A DNA stretch of 64,000 bases from Bacteroidia bacterium (GTDB taxonomy: Bacteria; Bacteroidota; Bacteroidia; Flavobacteriales; Flavobacteriaceae): contig JAUIBP010000003.1 in the NCBI GenBank assembly GCA_030427735.1, positions 340,846-404,845 of the forward strand, read 5' to 3'. This document shows, one piece after another, positions 46,113 to 55,467 of the stretch. Numbering within the stretch: position 1 is the stretch's first letter; every line of letters begins with the position of its first letter. The translations under genes and the position numbers were made by a program. The notes below the pieces were generated by a model, which saw only the letters and a program-made list of their open reading frames with translations, was not told the DNA's origin and did not search any database.

Positions 46113-47606
46113 TTAATGCACTTTTCGCTTCAGAATATCTTGCCACTGGAGATAATCTTGTTCTAATGTCCTACCAGAAGGCACATAACTTTGTATGGCT
46201 GCTGAAGGAAACTTGGGTAAAGTTTTAAGATTAGTCCACAACTTACACCCTAAGCCAGCGATGGCTGCTGCTCCCCAAGCCGATACGTCTGGCATGCCCA
46301 TGTTAACCACAGGTTTTTGCAAGACATCTGCTATAAACTGCATTAAAAACCCATTGGCGGTAATGCCTCCATTTACCTTTAATTCTTTTAAAGATGATGC
46401 GGTTTGAGTTTCAATATCTGTAATAACATCTTTTAGTTGATAAGCAATAGCCTCCAGACCTGCCCTTACAAAATGGGCTTTAGTTGTTTTAAACGTAATG
46501 CCATGCACAGAAGCGCGCCAATGTTGTTGCCAATACGGAGCGCCCATACCACTGAATGCGGGTACTAAATACACACCCTGATTGCTATCTATAGAAGTTG
46601 CCAAACGTTCGATATCGCTATGGGACTCAAAAAGCTCTAACTGATTTTTTAACCATTCTAAAGTCGCCCCACAACTAACAATAATGCCTTCTACCCCATA
46701 ATTCACTTGACCTTCTAAACTCCAACCTATGGTGGTGATTTGCTTATTATCTGAAGTGGTATTAACCTGGTCGACATTCCACAAAATCGAGGACCCTGTG
46801 CCTAATGTTGCTTTAGCCATACCAGGCTCAAAACATTCTTCACCAAAAAAGGCGGCCTGAGAATCACCTATAACTCCTGTGATTGGAATAGGTGAATCGA
46901 AAATACCATTAAACGCACTTGTCCCAAATTGATCTGAAGAAAACGTAACTTCTGGCAACTTCAATTTCGATAAATTAAAAGCTTCTAAAAGCGTATCGTC
47001 CCATTTTAAATCATAAATATTAAAAAATAAAGTTCTGGAGGCGTTTGTATGGTCGGTTTTAAAACTTTGTCCGTTAGTCAATTTATAGAGCAACCAAGTA
47101 TCTACAGTCCCAAAATAAGCATTTCCAGAATCGATAGCGTGAGTAATATCCTGCACATTTTCGTATAGCCAGATGGCTTTAGATGCCGAAAAATAAGGAT
47201 CTATTGTTAAGCCGGTACGCTCGTGTACAACTGCTTCCAAATTAGATGCTTTTAAGCGCTCGCAAACAGCTACAGAGCGTTTACATTGCCAAACCAATGC
47301 ATTGTGCAATGGCTTTCCGTTAGCATCCCACAACACAAAAGTCTCTCTTTGGTTAGAAATTCCACAAGATACAATACGATGTTTTTCGCCAGGATGTTCA
47401 ACCTCAAACAGCGTTACACATTTATCTACAGCTTCAATAACAGATTGATAAATGGCTTCAGGACACTGCTCTACAAAGCCTTCTTTTGGATAAAGCGATT
47501 GCAGATGGGCAGTAGCTTTAACAATTAACTGTCCGTTCTCATCAAAAATAATAGCCTTAGTACCACTCGTACCTTGGTCTATTGCTAATATGTAAGATTT
47601 TTCCAT
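46113..47606 (-). CDS. apuK: FGGY-family sugar kinase, probable apulose kinase
   Basis: 497 residues from the ATG at 47606. FGGY carbohydrate kinase fold: phosphate-1 loop IDQGTSGTKAIIFD, GISNQRET, DTWLLYKLT, GVIGDSQAAFFGE, LGTGSSI and KVNGGITANGFLMQF. Sequence alone resembles glycerol kinase. The neighbouring isomerase and split transketolase match the reported D-apiose pathway, in which ApuK phosphorylates apulose to apulose 4-phosphate, so I favour that role. Glycerol, erythrulose or xylulose kinase are the alternatives. 129 bases downstream of the transketolase genes on the same strand. Confidence 0.65.
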   Translation of the reverse strand: MEKSYILAIDQGTSGTKAIIFDENGQLIVKATAHLQSLYPKEGFVEQCPEAIYQSVIEAVDKCVTLFEVEHPGEKHRIVSCGISNQRETFVLWDANGKPLHNALVWQCKRSVAVCERLKASNLEAVVHERTGLTIDPYFSASKAIWLYENVQDITHAIDSGNAYFGTVDTWLLYKLTNGQSFKTDHTNASRTLFFNIYDLKWDDTLLEAFNLSKLKLPEVTFSSDQFGTSAFNGIFDSPIPITGVIGDSQAAFFGEECFEPGMAKATLGTGSSILWNVDQVNTTSDNKQITTIGWSLEGQVNYGVEGIIVSCGATLEWLKNQLELFESHSDIERLATSIDSNQGVYLVPAFSGMGAPYWQQHWRASVHGITFKTTKAHFVRAGLEAIAYQLKDVITDIETQTASSLKELKVNGGITANGFLMQFIADVLQKPVVNMGMPDVSAWGAAAIAGLGCKLWTNLKTLPKFPSAAIQSYVPSGRTLEQDYLQWQDILKRKVH

Positions 47607-47767
47607 AAGTATTCGTTGACCTCCCGATGATTTTACCAAAACATTGCCAACATAGATTTAACTGACAATGCTTTGGTTATTATTTGAACTAAACCAGAAG
47701 AAATTTAGTTAGCGCACAACGCGTTTACTGTATTGTGCTAAGAATATAAACTCTAACAATTACTTGA

Positions 47768-48739
47768 CTAGAGTTCTAATAATGTTTTAGCCTCGTTTAG
47801 TATACCGTCTTGCGATATACCGTAATGATTAAAAATCTCTATTTGAGAACCTGTAACTGTATATTCGTCGGGAATCCCCATAATTTTGAATGGATTCCTC
47901 GCGGCTTTCTGAAATAAATAAGACGCACAAGATTCGCCCAGACCTCCATTTACCATATGCTCTTCTACCGTAATAATAGGTTTGCCATTTGTAGCTAACT
48001 CATCTAATAAAGCTGTATCTAAAGGTTTTATGGTATGCATGCTTACTACTGCTGCATTTACTTGATGCTTTTCTTTTAGTACAAGCGCTGCCTTTAATGC
48101 TGGATATACTGTTTCGCCAGTAGCAATAAGGGTTATGTCGCTACCTTCTTTAACAATTCTTCCTTTACCAACTTCAAAATCTTGCGTAGTATCACTTAAA
48201 AACGGCATTGCTTTTTTACCAATTCTCATATATACAGGCACTTTCGATTCTGCTGCAAAACGCACAGCTTGCTCCGTTTCGAAATTATCGGCGGGTGCCA
48301 GAATAATTACATTGTTAATTGCTCTTAATACACCAAAATCGTGTAAACTGTGATGTGTTGTTCCTAACGCTCCGTAACTAACACCTGCACTAATACCGAC
48401 GAGCGTTACAGGGTTATCGGAATAACAAACGTCGTTTTTAATTTGTTCTAAAGCACGTGCACTTAAAAAACAAGCTGGCGATACGGCAAATGCTTTTTTA
48501 CCAGCCGACGCCAATCCTGCAGCTACACCAACTAAATTTTGTTCGGCGATACCGACTTCTACAATTTGTTTTGGAAACTGTTCTCCAAAAGGTACTAATT
48601 TTCCAGAGCCTCTAGAATCGCTTGTTACCGCAATAATTTGTCGGTCGTTAGCTGCTAGTTCCTGAAGCGTTTCTGAAAACACAACCTGATTAGCAGCCCC
48701 CATTTTTAAATCTTTTTCTTCAATTTTATCTAATTCCAT
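47768..48739 (-). CDS. aptB: Transketolase C-terminal subunit, probable apulose-4-phosphate transketolase
   Basis: 323 residues: pyrimidine-binding domain plus C-terminal domain of transketolase (VGIAEQNLVGVAAGLASAGK; GALGTTHHSLHDFGVL; PVYMRIGKK; ITVEEHMVNGGLG). The catalytic Glu of the pyrimidine domain is in the EVGIAEQN motif. The N-terminal half is the separate gene upstream. In the known apiose route the two subunits convert apulose 4-phosphate and glyceraldehyde 3-phosphate to xylulose 5-phosphate and DHAP. Split housekeeping or DXPS-like transketolases look similar; context is the main argument. Confidence 0.7.
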   Translation of the reverse strand: MELDKIEEKDLKMGAANQVVFSETLQELAANDRQIIAVTSDSRGSGKLVPFGEQFPKQIVEVGIAEQNLVGVAAGLASAGKKAFAVSPACFLSARALEQIKNDVCYSDNPVTLVGISAGVSYGALGTTHHSLHDFGVLRAINNVIILAPADNFETEQAVRFAAESKVPVYMRIGKKAMPFLSDTTQDFEVGKGRIVKEGSDITLIATGETVYPALKAALVLKEKHQVNAAVVSMHTIKPLDTALLDELATNGKPIITVEEHMVNGGLGESCASYLFQKAARNPFKIMGIPDEYTVTGSQIEIFNHYGISQDGILNEAKTLLEL

Positions 48740-48749
48740 ACCTCATCTT

Positions 48750-49574
48750 TTAGATTAATGCTTCTGCTTCCTCTAATTCATTTAACGCTTGCTGATATTG
48801 CTCCGGATTAGGCACTCCATGATGCCATTTTATATTGCGTTCCATATAGCTTATTCCTTTGCCTTTAATAGTATGCGCTATAATAAAATTGGGCTTACCT
48901 TTTTCGAAAGGACCGCTATTTAAGGCCTGCTCTATTTCTGCTGTGTTATGGCCATCAATTTCTTTAACTGCCCAGCCAAAAGCTTCTAATTTGTCTTTAA
49001 CAGGTGCTGTATTTAACACCTGACTATTATCGCCTGTTATCTGCTGTTTATTGTAGTCTAAAATGGCATACAAATTATCTAAACCATACTGCGAAGCCGC
49101 TAAGAATGCTTCCCAATTAGAACCTTCTGGCAATTCGCCGTCGCCTAATAAGGTAAATACTCTATACGGTTTCTCATCTAGTTTTGCAGCAATAGCTTCG
49201 CCTACACAAATAGGTAAACCATGCCCTAAAGCTCCAGTATTCTGCTCGACACCATGTACTTTTTTTGTAGGGTGACCAATATAATGCGATTGGTAAGCAC
49301 ATAGAGTTTCTAAATCTGATTCCGGAAAAAAACCACGATCGGCCATCGTTACAAAAAGAGCTTCTACACAATGCCCTTTACTTTGTATATACCTGTCGCG
49401 GTCTGGGTTGTTAAAGTGAAGCGGATCGACATTAAGCACACGATTGTACAACACGTTTAAAATATCTACACAAGACAAACTACCACCAGTATGGCCTGCT
49501 TTCGCCTTATAAATATATTTTAATAGTTGTTTCCTAAGAAAAATGGATTTTAATTGTATGTCTTTATTTTCCAT
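48750..49574 (-). CDS. aptA: Transketolase N-terminal subunit, probable apulose-4-phosphate transketolase
   Basis: 274 residues from the ATG at 49574. Thiamine-diphosphate-binding half: GHTGGSLSCVDILNVLY, SKGHCVEALFVTMADRGFF, GALGHGLPICVGEAIAA, the TPP/metal motif GDGELPEGSNWEAFLAAS, and YNKQQITGD. Pairs with the C-terminal subunit 10 bases downstream. Starts 14 bases below the stop of the sugar isomerase gene, so isomerase and transketolase are one operon. Which subunit is called A or B follows my recollection of the apiose nomenclature. Confidence 0.7.
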   Translation of the reverse strand: MENKDIQLKSIFLRKQLLKYIYKAKAGHTGGSLSCVDILNVLYNRVLNVDPLHFNNPDRDRYIQSKGHCVEALFVTMADRGFFPESDLETLCAYQSHYIGHPTKKVHGVEQNTGALGHGLPICVGEAIAAKLDEKPYRVFTLLGDGELPEGSNWEAFLAASQYGLDNLYAILDYNKQQITGDNSQVLNTAPVKDKLEAFGWAVKEIDGHNTAEIEQALNSGPFEKGKPNFIIAHTIKGKGISYMERNIKWHHGVPNPEQYQQALNELEEAEALI

Positions 49575-49587
49575 TTTTTGTTTTTTA

Positions 49588-50574
49588 TTATTTATATGAA
49601 GAAAACAGTGCTTCGCGAGCAATGTTTAAAGCGGTAACCGCATCTTGTCGGTTTTGCGCATCCTGCAAGGCTTCAAAATCTAATTTATCTAAAGCGCGCT
49701 CTATGGTTTTTAAAAATCCGATAGCACTATTGGCCGTTGCAACAGGATCCTCCCTAAACGGGAACTGATCGAGCTGCCAAACGCCTTCCCAATTGTTTTT
49801 TCTTAAAGTATAAAAGAACTCGAATAATTCTATTGGATGTACCGAACCTGCAATAAGATCGTCGTCCCAACTTCTGAAATTATCATTAACATCCATACCA
49901 AAAAGGCGACCGTAATCGATAGCTAATTGTGCCGCATCGGCAGGCGACTCACCACCATAAAGCGAATGCCCGAAATCAAGTAAAATCCCAACATTAGGCA
50001 AGCCCATCTTTTCGATAGCCAACAAGGTTCTGGCTACACTATCGTAACTCATATGCGCTCTTGGCTCGCGTGGCTTATATTCTATAACAAAATTTAAATC
50101 TTTATTCTGGTCTGCTAATTCTGCAATACCATCTACACTTAATTTCCAAAGAGCTTTATGGTCTACTTGAAACGGATAGTCCCAACCATCTTGCCCCGGC
50201 CAAAGCTTTACATAATTTGCATTAAATCTACGTACCACATTAGCGGCATCGTTTACCATCTCGTTGGCCAACTTACGAATGCCCGGATCTGGATTGGTGA
50301 ATGCACCTTTAGAAAACTGACGTGTGTAAATTTCTGGAGTAATACCAATAACCGATAAATTATTTCGTTGCAATGCTTTTTCTACATCATCTAATCCTAA
50401 ACTTTTATCAACAAACGGATAATTAATATCTACTACCGATAAATCATCAACTTGCCCTGCTAAATCTATCATTTCCAATAAGCCTCTGCTTGGCCCATAA
50501 CCATCGGTAGCATAGCGATCTACATAAGTTGCAAAATGCCAGATACCAGCACCGTATTTTTGTTTTGCTTTCAT
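49588..50574 (-). CDS. apsI: TIM-barrel sugar isomerase, probable D-apiose isomerase
   Basis: 328 residues of the xylose-isomerase-like AP-endonuclease superfamily. N-terminus [20 protein letters not shown]; metal-binding and catalytic elements [11 protein letters not shown] (Glu), [16 protein letters not shown] (Asp, His), FGMDVNDNF (Asp) and [12 protein letters not shown]. It would convert D-apiose to D-apulose, the first step of the isomerase route, upstream of ApuK and the transketolase. An L-rhamnose-isomerase-type activity is an alternative because the N-terminal pattern is shared. Eight bases after the DeoR gene. Confidence 0.62.
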   Translation of the reverse strand: MKAKQKYGAGIWHFATYVDRYATDGYGPSRGLLEMIDLAGQVDDLSVVDINYPFVDKSLGLDDVEKALQRNNLSVIGITPEIYTRQFSKGAFTNPDPGIRKLANEMVNDAANVVRRFNANYVKLWPGQDGWDYPFQVDHKALWKLSVDGIAELADQNKDLNFVIEYKPREPRAHMSYDSVARTLLAIEKMGLPNVGILLDFGHSLYGGESPADAAQLAIDYGRLFGMDVNDNFRSWDDDLIAGSVHPIELFEFFYTLRKNNWEGVWQLDQFPFREDPVATANSAIGFLKTIERALDKLDFEALQDAQNRQDAVTALNIAREALFSSYK

Positions 50575-50581
50575 TTATATT

Positions 50582-51352
50582 TTATTCTGTTATTATTAAT
50601 TCTATATCGTTATCTTTAAATACTTGCTTGTGTTTTTCTTCTACTGCCGAATCTGTAATGATGTAATCTATTAAAGACAGGGCGCCAAGACTAGCAAAGG
50701 CACTTTTACCAATTTTTGAAGAATCGGCCACCAAATAGGTAATATCGGCAGCATCAATCATGGCGCGTTTTACCACCAAATCGCTGATACTCGGATAAGT
50801 TAATCCTGATTTTAAAGATATACCAGCAGTTGCCAAAAACAATTTATTAACATTTAATCCTTTAAAGAAATCGGCTGCTTTTTGCCCGGTTAGGGATAAG
50901 GTTGGCGGTTTAAATTCGCCCCCCGTCATTACCACTTCTATATTGGGGTTGGCACCTAACATTAATGCTATATTTAATGCATTAGTGATTACAGTTAGAC
51001 TGTTGACTTTGTATTGTACAATTTTTTTAGCGATTTCTGTTGTGGTAGACCCTGAATCTAAAATAATAACATCGCCAGGCTGAATATAACTCATACACTT
51101 TTGTGCAATGAGTTCTTTTTCTTTTAAATGATCTTGATTGATTAAAGAAAAGTTACGCACTTGGTCTTCTACATTTTTTATATGCACGCCACCGTGTTCA
51201 CGAATAACCAAGTCTTCTTTTTCTAATTTCTCCAGATCTTGCCTAATGGTTACCTCGGTAACTTTAAAGATTCTTGCCAAATCGTTTACTTTGGCCGACC
51301 CATCTTCCTTTAAAAGGTCTAAAATTTTTTCTCTTCGCTGATTTGCTAACAT
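50582..51352 (-). CDS. DeoR-family transcriptional regulator
   Basis: 256 residues. N-terminal winged helix (QRREKILDLLKEDGSAKVND, KVTEVTIRQDLEKLE) and the DeoR sugar-phosphate sensor domain (ILDSGSTTTEIAKKI, ITNALNIALML, LFLATAGISLKSGLT). Such proteins usually respond to a phosphorylated pathway intermediate, here possibly apulose 4-phosphate. First gene of the operon with the isomerase and transketolase subunits, implying autoregulation. A dyad about 125 bases upstream (51475-51502) is a candidate operator. Confidence 0.9.
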   Translation of the reverse strand: MLANQRREKILDLLKEDGSAKVNDLARIFKVTEVTIRQDLEKLEKEDLVIREHGGVHIKNVEDQVRNFSLINQDHLKEKELIAQKCMSYIQPGDVIILDSGSTTTEIAKKIVQYKVNSLTVITNALNIALMLGANPNIEVVMTGGEFKPPTLSLTGQKAADFFKGLNVNKLFLATAGISLKSGLTYPSISDLVVKRAMIDAADITYLVADSSKIGKSAFASLGALSLIDYIITDSAVEEKHKQVFKDNDIELIITE

Positions 51353-51375
51353 ATCTTATACTCTAAGATGAAGCT

Positions 51376-51383
51376 CAAATATA
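51376..51383 (-). promoter_or_regulatory. -7 box (TATATTTG) for the DeoR-apiose operon
   Basis: Minus-strand TATATTTG, exact TAnnTTTG match, 24 bases before the DeoR ATG. Confidence 0.5.
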
Positions 51384-51474
51384 GCAATATATTTTTCTTA
51401 ATTTTCTTTTTTTTGCTTTTTATTTCTTTTTCAATAAGTTTCAGAAAAACTCATATACCACAAAACTCAAAAAA

Positions 51475-51502
51475 ACTATTAAATCGGTATATTTTTAATA
51501 GT
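51475..51502. promoter_or_regulatory. Candidate DeoR operator (9-bp dyad)
   Basis: ACTATTAAA (51475-51483) and TTTAATAGT (51494-51502) are perfect inverted arms 10 bases apart, about 93 bases above the promoter box. AT-rich context lowers its weight. Confidence 0.35.
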
Positions 51503-51651
51503 AAAATTAAAATAATATCATTTTATAACCTTGAACTTTAATTAAGTAAAGCATCAACCCTGTAACACTACAAATCAAAAAAAAGAAAAATATCAAAAGT
51601 TGTAATTCAGAAAAGAAGAAAGATTACATACAGAAAAAACATAAAATCTAT

Positions 51652-52137
51652 TTAAGACTCCGTTGCTTTTAACTTTTGCTTCTTTATAAAAGCGTCTAAT
51701 TTCGCATTGGTTTTATGCTGAAATTTAGTTTTAAAATAGGCTGTTCCTCCTAAAAGCGCTCCTTTAAATCCCATAGCTGCTTTTGCCCATTTATGAAGAT
51801 TGAAATCATCGGTATGGGTATAAATTAAACCGTCTTTAAATGTAAATACCGCAGCAACCTGATTGTGAACCTGCTTTTTTGGCGAACCAAAAACATAAGA
51901 CACCTCCCAATTTACAGAAGCAATTTGATTATCAACCGTTAAATCTGAAAACGTGACCTTAAAATTTTCGCCTTCTTGAGAACTACAAAGCATTCGCCAC
52001 ATTTGCTTAGCCCGTTCGCCACGAAGTGTACCAAAAGCGGGGTCTTTAAACACAACATCTGGATGATAACACGCTACCATTTGCTCTGCATTCAGGTTAT
52101 TAAAAGCCGTATAAAATGTTTTTATTAAATCTTCCAT
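51652..52137 (-). CDS. NTF2-like (SnoaL-type) protein
   Basis: 161 residues. NTF2-like fold: MEDLIKTFYTAFNNLNAEQM, CYHPDVVFKDPAFGTLRGE, QMWRMLCSS and FTFKDGLIYTHTDDFNLHKWAKAAMG. The H-D/D-F pattern fits SnoaL-like isomerases or small-molecule binders. Substrate unknown. It sits between the DeoR gene and the DUF1593 gene and may be an unrelated insertion in the sugar locus. Confidence 0.82.
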   Translation of the reverse strand: MEDLIKTFYTAFNNLNAEQMVACYHPDVVFKDPAFGTLRGERAKQMWRMLCSSQEGENFKVTFSDLTVDNQIASVNWEVSYVFGSPKKQVHNQVAAVFTFKDGLIYTHTDDFNLHKWAKAAMGFKGALLGGTAYFKTKFQHKTNAKLDAFIKKQKLKATES

Positions 52138-52235
52138 AATGGTTATTTATTACGAGACTTTAAGTTAAAAACTTTATAGGGCTTATTAAAATAATATCGC
52201 TACTTTTTTAAAAAACATATTTATGCATTAGCAAT

Positions 52236-53510
52236 CTATTTAAGCCATTGCCAACGTTCGGCCCAATCTAACAAAATTATTCTGCGCCATTTTAAAACAG
52301 TTTGCGCACCTTGCCAATTATCATCGAATAAATCAGGGTCTGAAATATCTGTATACCAATTCGAGCCCAGTTTATAATCAGCTTCCGACGACTTACCAGG
52401 CCACAGATTACTAACCACAAATTGACCGTTTTGCTGAGACAAACCAGAAACCTGAGATTGAATTTGATATGTTAAAGTTTCGGCCTTTTTAGGCACATAC
52501 CGCACTACGTATGTTCCTCGACCTAAATAATAACCTGGCCATTTTTGCCCTGCAACAGTCATTTCTAAACAAGCAGCACCTATTGGTAGATTAACATCTT
52601 GACCTTTAAAATGAAATTCAATTACCGAGTAGACTGGAATGGTATCGTTTGCAGTGGTGTTTCGATTATAAATACGTCTGGAACTACGTTTAATAGCTTC
52701 AAATTGACCTCCCCAACTTTCCGTTAACGGATTTAGAGGTTCACCATTAAGCAAGTATAATAATGAAGGGGTGTCTCCCATTTTTATTTTCCCATCATAA
52801 TACTGCTTAAAAGCTTTCCCCATAGCACCAGCACTATCTATATAACTATCGAAATATCTTTCGTTCTTTAAGCGATCTAAACTTTGGGTATTAGAAAACA
52901 AACCACGGTAAACAGCATTTGCTTCTATAATCCATAAATCTGGAAAATTTTCGGCAATGTAAGCGTAACTATTAACACTCCATTTTTTATTAGGCCCGCC
53001 AATCCAATATATTTTTATTTTATTTTGTATTTCTGGAGCATCATGTAATGCTTGGGCAACATCATCTAAACCTCCCCAAACCAACACCCATAATGGCTGA
53101 TCGCTAGATTTTTTAGCACAATGTATAATCCAGTCCGATCCCTCGGTAGACTTTTGATATCCAACAAATGGAGCTTCTCCTTTCCTCCCTTGTTTAGTCA
53201 CTGCACGTAAATGCTCTGGCAAGGGAAAGTCATCGGAATGCATTTTAAGTTTAGGCAAATCTTTTTCGTACAAGTCAATCATTTTTAATAATTCCGTTTT
53301 GGAACCCTCGCCATAGGAAGGCGACGAAACAAGACCCTCTATAGCAAACATGTTACTATACATTAAAAGATGTAATATTGATTGATTATCGTCTGGATCT
53401 GTCCCACCAATATCGGTACTAATTAAAATACGCGGTTTAAGGTCTTCTTGGTTCGGCAAACCACAACTTAAAATTATAAAAACAACGATTAAACAGACAT
53501 ATTTATTCAT
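52236..53510 (-). CDS. DUF1593 nucleoside-hydrolase-like lipoprotein
   Basis: 424 residues. Lipoprotein signal (IILSC). The N-terminal domain has the nucleoside-hydrolase-type start PRILISTDIGGTDPDDNQS (paired Asp for calcium), then VWGGLDDVAQALHDAP and YWIGGPNKKW. The C-terminal region (about 340-424) is a beta-sandwich-like domain. DUF1593 proteins recur in polysaccharide loci of Bacteroidota and Saccharophagus (Sde_0182-like) but the substrate is unknown; a glycoside or ester of plant material is plausible. Confidence 0.85.
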   Translation of the reverse strand: MNKYVCLIVVFIILSCGLPNQEDLKPRILISTDIGGTDPDDNQSILHLLMYSNMFAIEGLVSSPSYGEGSKTELLKMIDLYEKDLPKLKMHSDDFPLPEHLRAVTKQGRKGEAPFVGYQKSTEGSDWIIHCAKKSSDQPLWVLVWGGLDDVAQALHDAPEIQNKIKIYWIGGPNKKWSVNSYAYIAENFPDLWIIEANAVYRGLFSNTQSLDRLKNERYFDSYIDSAGAMGKAFKQYYDGKIKMGDTPSLLYLLNGEPLNPLTESWGGQFEAIKRSSRRIYNRNTTANDTIPVYSVIEFHFKGQDVNLPIGAACLEMTVAGQKWPGYYLGRGTYVVRYVPKKAETLTYQIQSQVSGLSQQNGQFVVSNLWPGKSSEADYKLGSNWYTDISDPDLFDDNWQGAQTVLKWRRIILLDWAERWQWLK

Positions 53511-53612
53511 AATGTAATTTTGGTGTTATAAACCCCAATACAGTATAGATGTCTTTATCGCTTTCACAAAAAATATTGAAGTTTAAAGTTAATTATCTAG
53601 AGTCATAAAAAT

Positions 53613-54143
53613 TCACTCTAAAGTATACAACATCTCGACCGCGCCGCTAGCGTAGGTTTTAGACGATTCTAATTTTAAGCGGGTTTCTTTGGGGAAAGCA
53701 TCAAATAAATCGATGCCTTCAGAAATGATTATCGGCATCACATACAGCTGAATTTCATCTATAAGTCCTGCGTTTAACAGTAAGGTATTTATCTGTCCAC
53801 CACCTACTAACCACACATCTTTTCCGTCTTTAAGCTTTAAATCGCGCATAAACTCAACTGGATGTTCGGCAACATACATCACATTCCTATCGTTTTTTAA
53901 ACTCTTGTTGCGCGTTAACACATAATTGCGTTTATCTAAATACGGAAAATCGATATCCCAACTTAAAATCTGACTATAAGTGGCATTTCCCATAACAGTA
54001 GTATCTATAGAGTCGTAAAACGCGCGATACCCATAATCCGATTCGTCTGGATTCGGAATAGATTCTAACCAATCTACACTACCATCGGTCTCTGCTATTT
54101 TACCATTTAAACTCATTGCGATATACAATTTTACTTTTTTCAT
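53613..54143 (-). CDS. Dihydrofolate reductase-like/RibD C-terminal domain protein
   Basis: 176 residues. RibD_C fold: KVKLYIAMSLNGKIAETDGS, TTVMGNATYSQIL, NYVLTRN, KDVWLVGGGQINTLLLNAGL and DEIQLYVMPIIISEG. Such YyaP/YwjB-like proteins are NADPH-binding reductases with unknown substrate and do not replace FolA. Stands between terminatorless gaps in the sugar locus; no pathway role can be assigned. Confidence 0.85.
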   Translation of the reverse strand: MKKVKLYIAMSLNGKIAETDGSVDWLESIPNPDESDYGYRAFYDSIDTTVMGNATYSQILSWDIDFPYLDKRNYVLTRNKSLKNDRNVMYVAEHPVEFMRDLKLKDGKDVWLVGGGQINTLLLNAGLIDEIQLYVMPIIISEGIDLFDAFPKETRLKLESSKTYASGAVEMLYTLE

Positions 54144-54297
54144 AATTAGAGGGTTGTTTTAGGCTGTTTAGTTTTTAATCGCAATTTTTTGCTGTTGCAT
54201 GTTGTAGTTTTAACACCTCATGCATTTTAAAGATATTATTAATTTTACAAAAAAAATAACATAAATTATAAAAATCGACAAAAAACCACTTCTGAAA

Positions 54298-55467
54298 TTA
54301 ACACTTAAATACCTGTTCGGGCCAACGATAACTTCCAGGCTTTATAGTAATGTGCGCTTTTTTATTTTGTGTATTAACTAAACGCACCACGCCATGCGCT
54401 AATTCTTGCACCGGCACACAGTCGGTCCATCCTAAAGTTTTTAATAGATGATAAGCTGTAGCGCCGCCTTCCACAAAAAGTTCGGGTATTTGCGTTTTGC
54501 TTACAAGTTGATTCAAAACAGTACTTAATCGTTCTTTTAAAAGTTTAGAGCTTTCTGGAAACACAATATCTTCACGCGCAATTCTAAGCACTAATCTCGA
54601 TTCTCTTTTATATGTTTTAATGAGTTTCTTTGAAAACCCAGCACATACTTTTGGCTCGCAACTAGGTTTAAGCATGGCATCGGGAAAATACAATAACGGA
54701 ACACCTTTATTGCTTAACTGCTCGGCGAACTGTAAACTTTCGGGAAAAGCACTCCCCGAAACCAACACAAACCGATCTGCAGCTTCAAACACCTTGACAT
54801 CTGGTACTGCATGTGCAACAGCACCTACTAAATGATATAGAATACTATCGAAAAAAGCGGCACTACCAGCAAGCAACATGCTGTTATTGTACAATGCCGA
54901 ACTCTTAGCCAAATCTTTCTCCGAAGTGCAATCGGGCACAAAAACACCAGCATGCCCAATAGTACTTATGCCGCCTGTACACACGCTGCGCACCGTATTA
55001 AATTTTAATGATTTATCGCTTAATATATTTTTTACTTCCGAAAACCGTGCAGGAAAATCGGGATCCGAAGCAAAATGCGTTTCTGCTATCGGAATGTTAT
55101 TAATAAGATACACACCATCTTTTACACAGCGTTTACCTAACGGATTTGAAGGTTGCAATAGCACCCGATCTTTTTCGAACACCGTTAATAATGCCGATAA
55201 TTCCGAAAGTACATGTCCGCGTAATACCGAATCGCATTTTTTAAACACCACAACATCACCTTTTAACTTTAGCTGCTTGGCTATTTTTAAATGCTGATAA
55301 TGTGCTTCCGTTTCAGATAGCGATCTGGTATCGGTTGCAATAATAGTTACGGGTTTTAAAACTTCAGGAATCGCATCAATACCAAAAGCCACAGGTATCT
55401 GCCGTCGTAAACAAACTCCTGCAATTTCTGCCGCCCCGGTTAAATCGTCTGCAATTACAACTAGCAT
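54298..55467 (-). CDS. Four-carbon acid sugar kinase (DUF1537), probable D-threonate kinase
   Basis: 389 residues. DUF1537 kinase with N-domain VVIADDLTGAAEIAG (6-12), IATDTRSL, FKKCDSVLRGHV and C-domain SGSAFPESLQFAEQL, LFVEGGATAYHLL, ITIKPGSYRWPEQV. Characterised relatives (DtnK, DenK, OtnK) phosphorylate D-threonate, D-erythronate or L-threonate at O4, and another (OiaK) acts on 3-oxo-isoapionate. Its start overlaps the end of pdxA2 by seven bases, the arrangement known for D-threonate and D-erythronate use, so D-threonate is the favoured substrate. Confidence 0.85.
   Translation of the reverse strand: MLVVIADDLTGAAEIAGVCLRRQIPVAFGIDAIPEVLKPVTIIATDTRSLSETEAHYQHLKIAKQLKLKGDVVVFKKCDSVLRGHVLSELSALLTVFEKDRVLLQPSNPLGKRCVKDGVYLINNIPIAETHFASDPDFPARFSEVKNILSDKSLKFNTVRSVCTGGISTIGHAGVFVPDCTSEKDLAKSSALYNNSMLLAGSAAFFDSILYHLVGAVAHAVPDVKVFEAADRFVLVSGSAFPESLQFAEQLSNKGVPLLYFPDAMLKPSCEPKVCAGFSKKLIKTYKRESRLVLRIAREDIVFPESSKLLKERLSTVLNQLVSKTQIPELFVEGGATAYHLLKTLGWTDCVPVQELAHGVVRLVNTQNKKAHITIKPGSYRWPEQVFKC

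Noticed and set aside
47768..49574. Split housekeeping transketolase
   Set aside because: Not impossible, but the pair lies in an operon with DeoR and a sugar isomerase and next to an FGGY kinase, which better fits a dedicated pathway.
54298..55467. DUF1537 as 3-oxo-isoapionate kinase (OiaK)
   Set aside because: Tempting beside apiose genes, but the RuBisCO-like and decarboxylase partners are absent and PdxA2 overlaps it, favouring threonate/erythronate.
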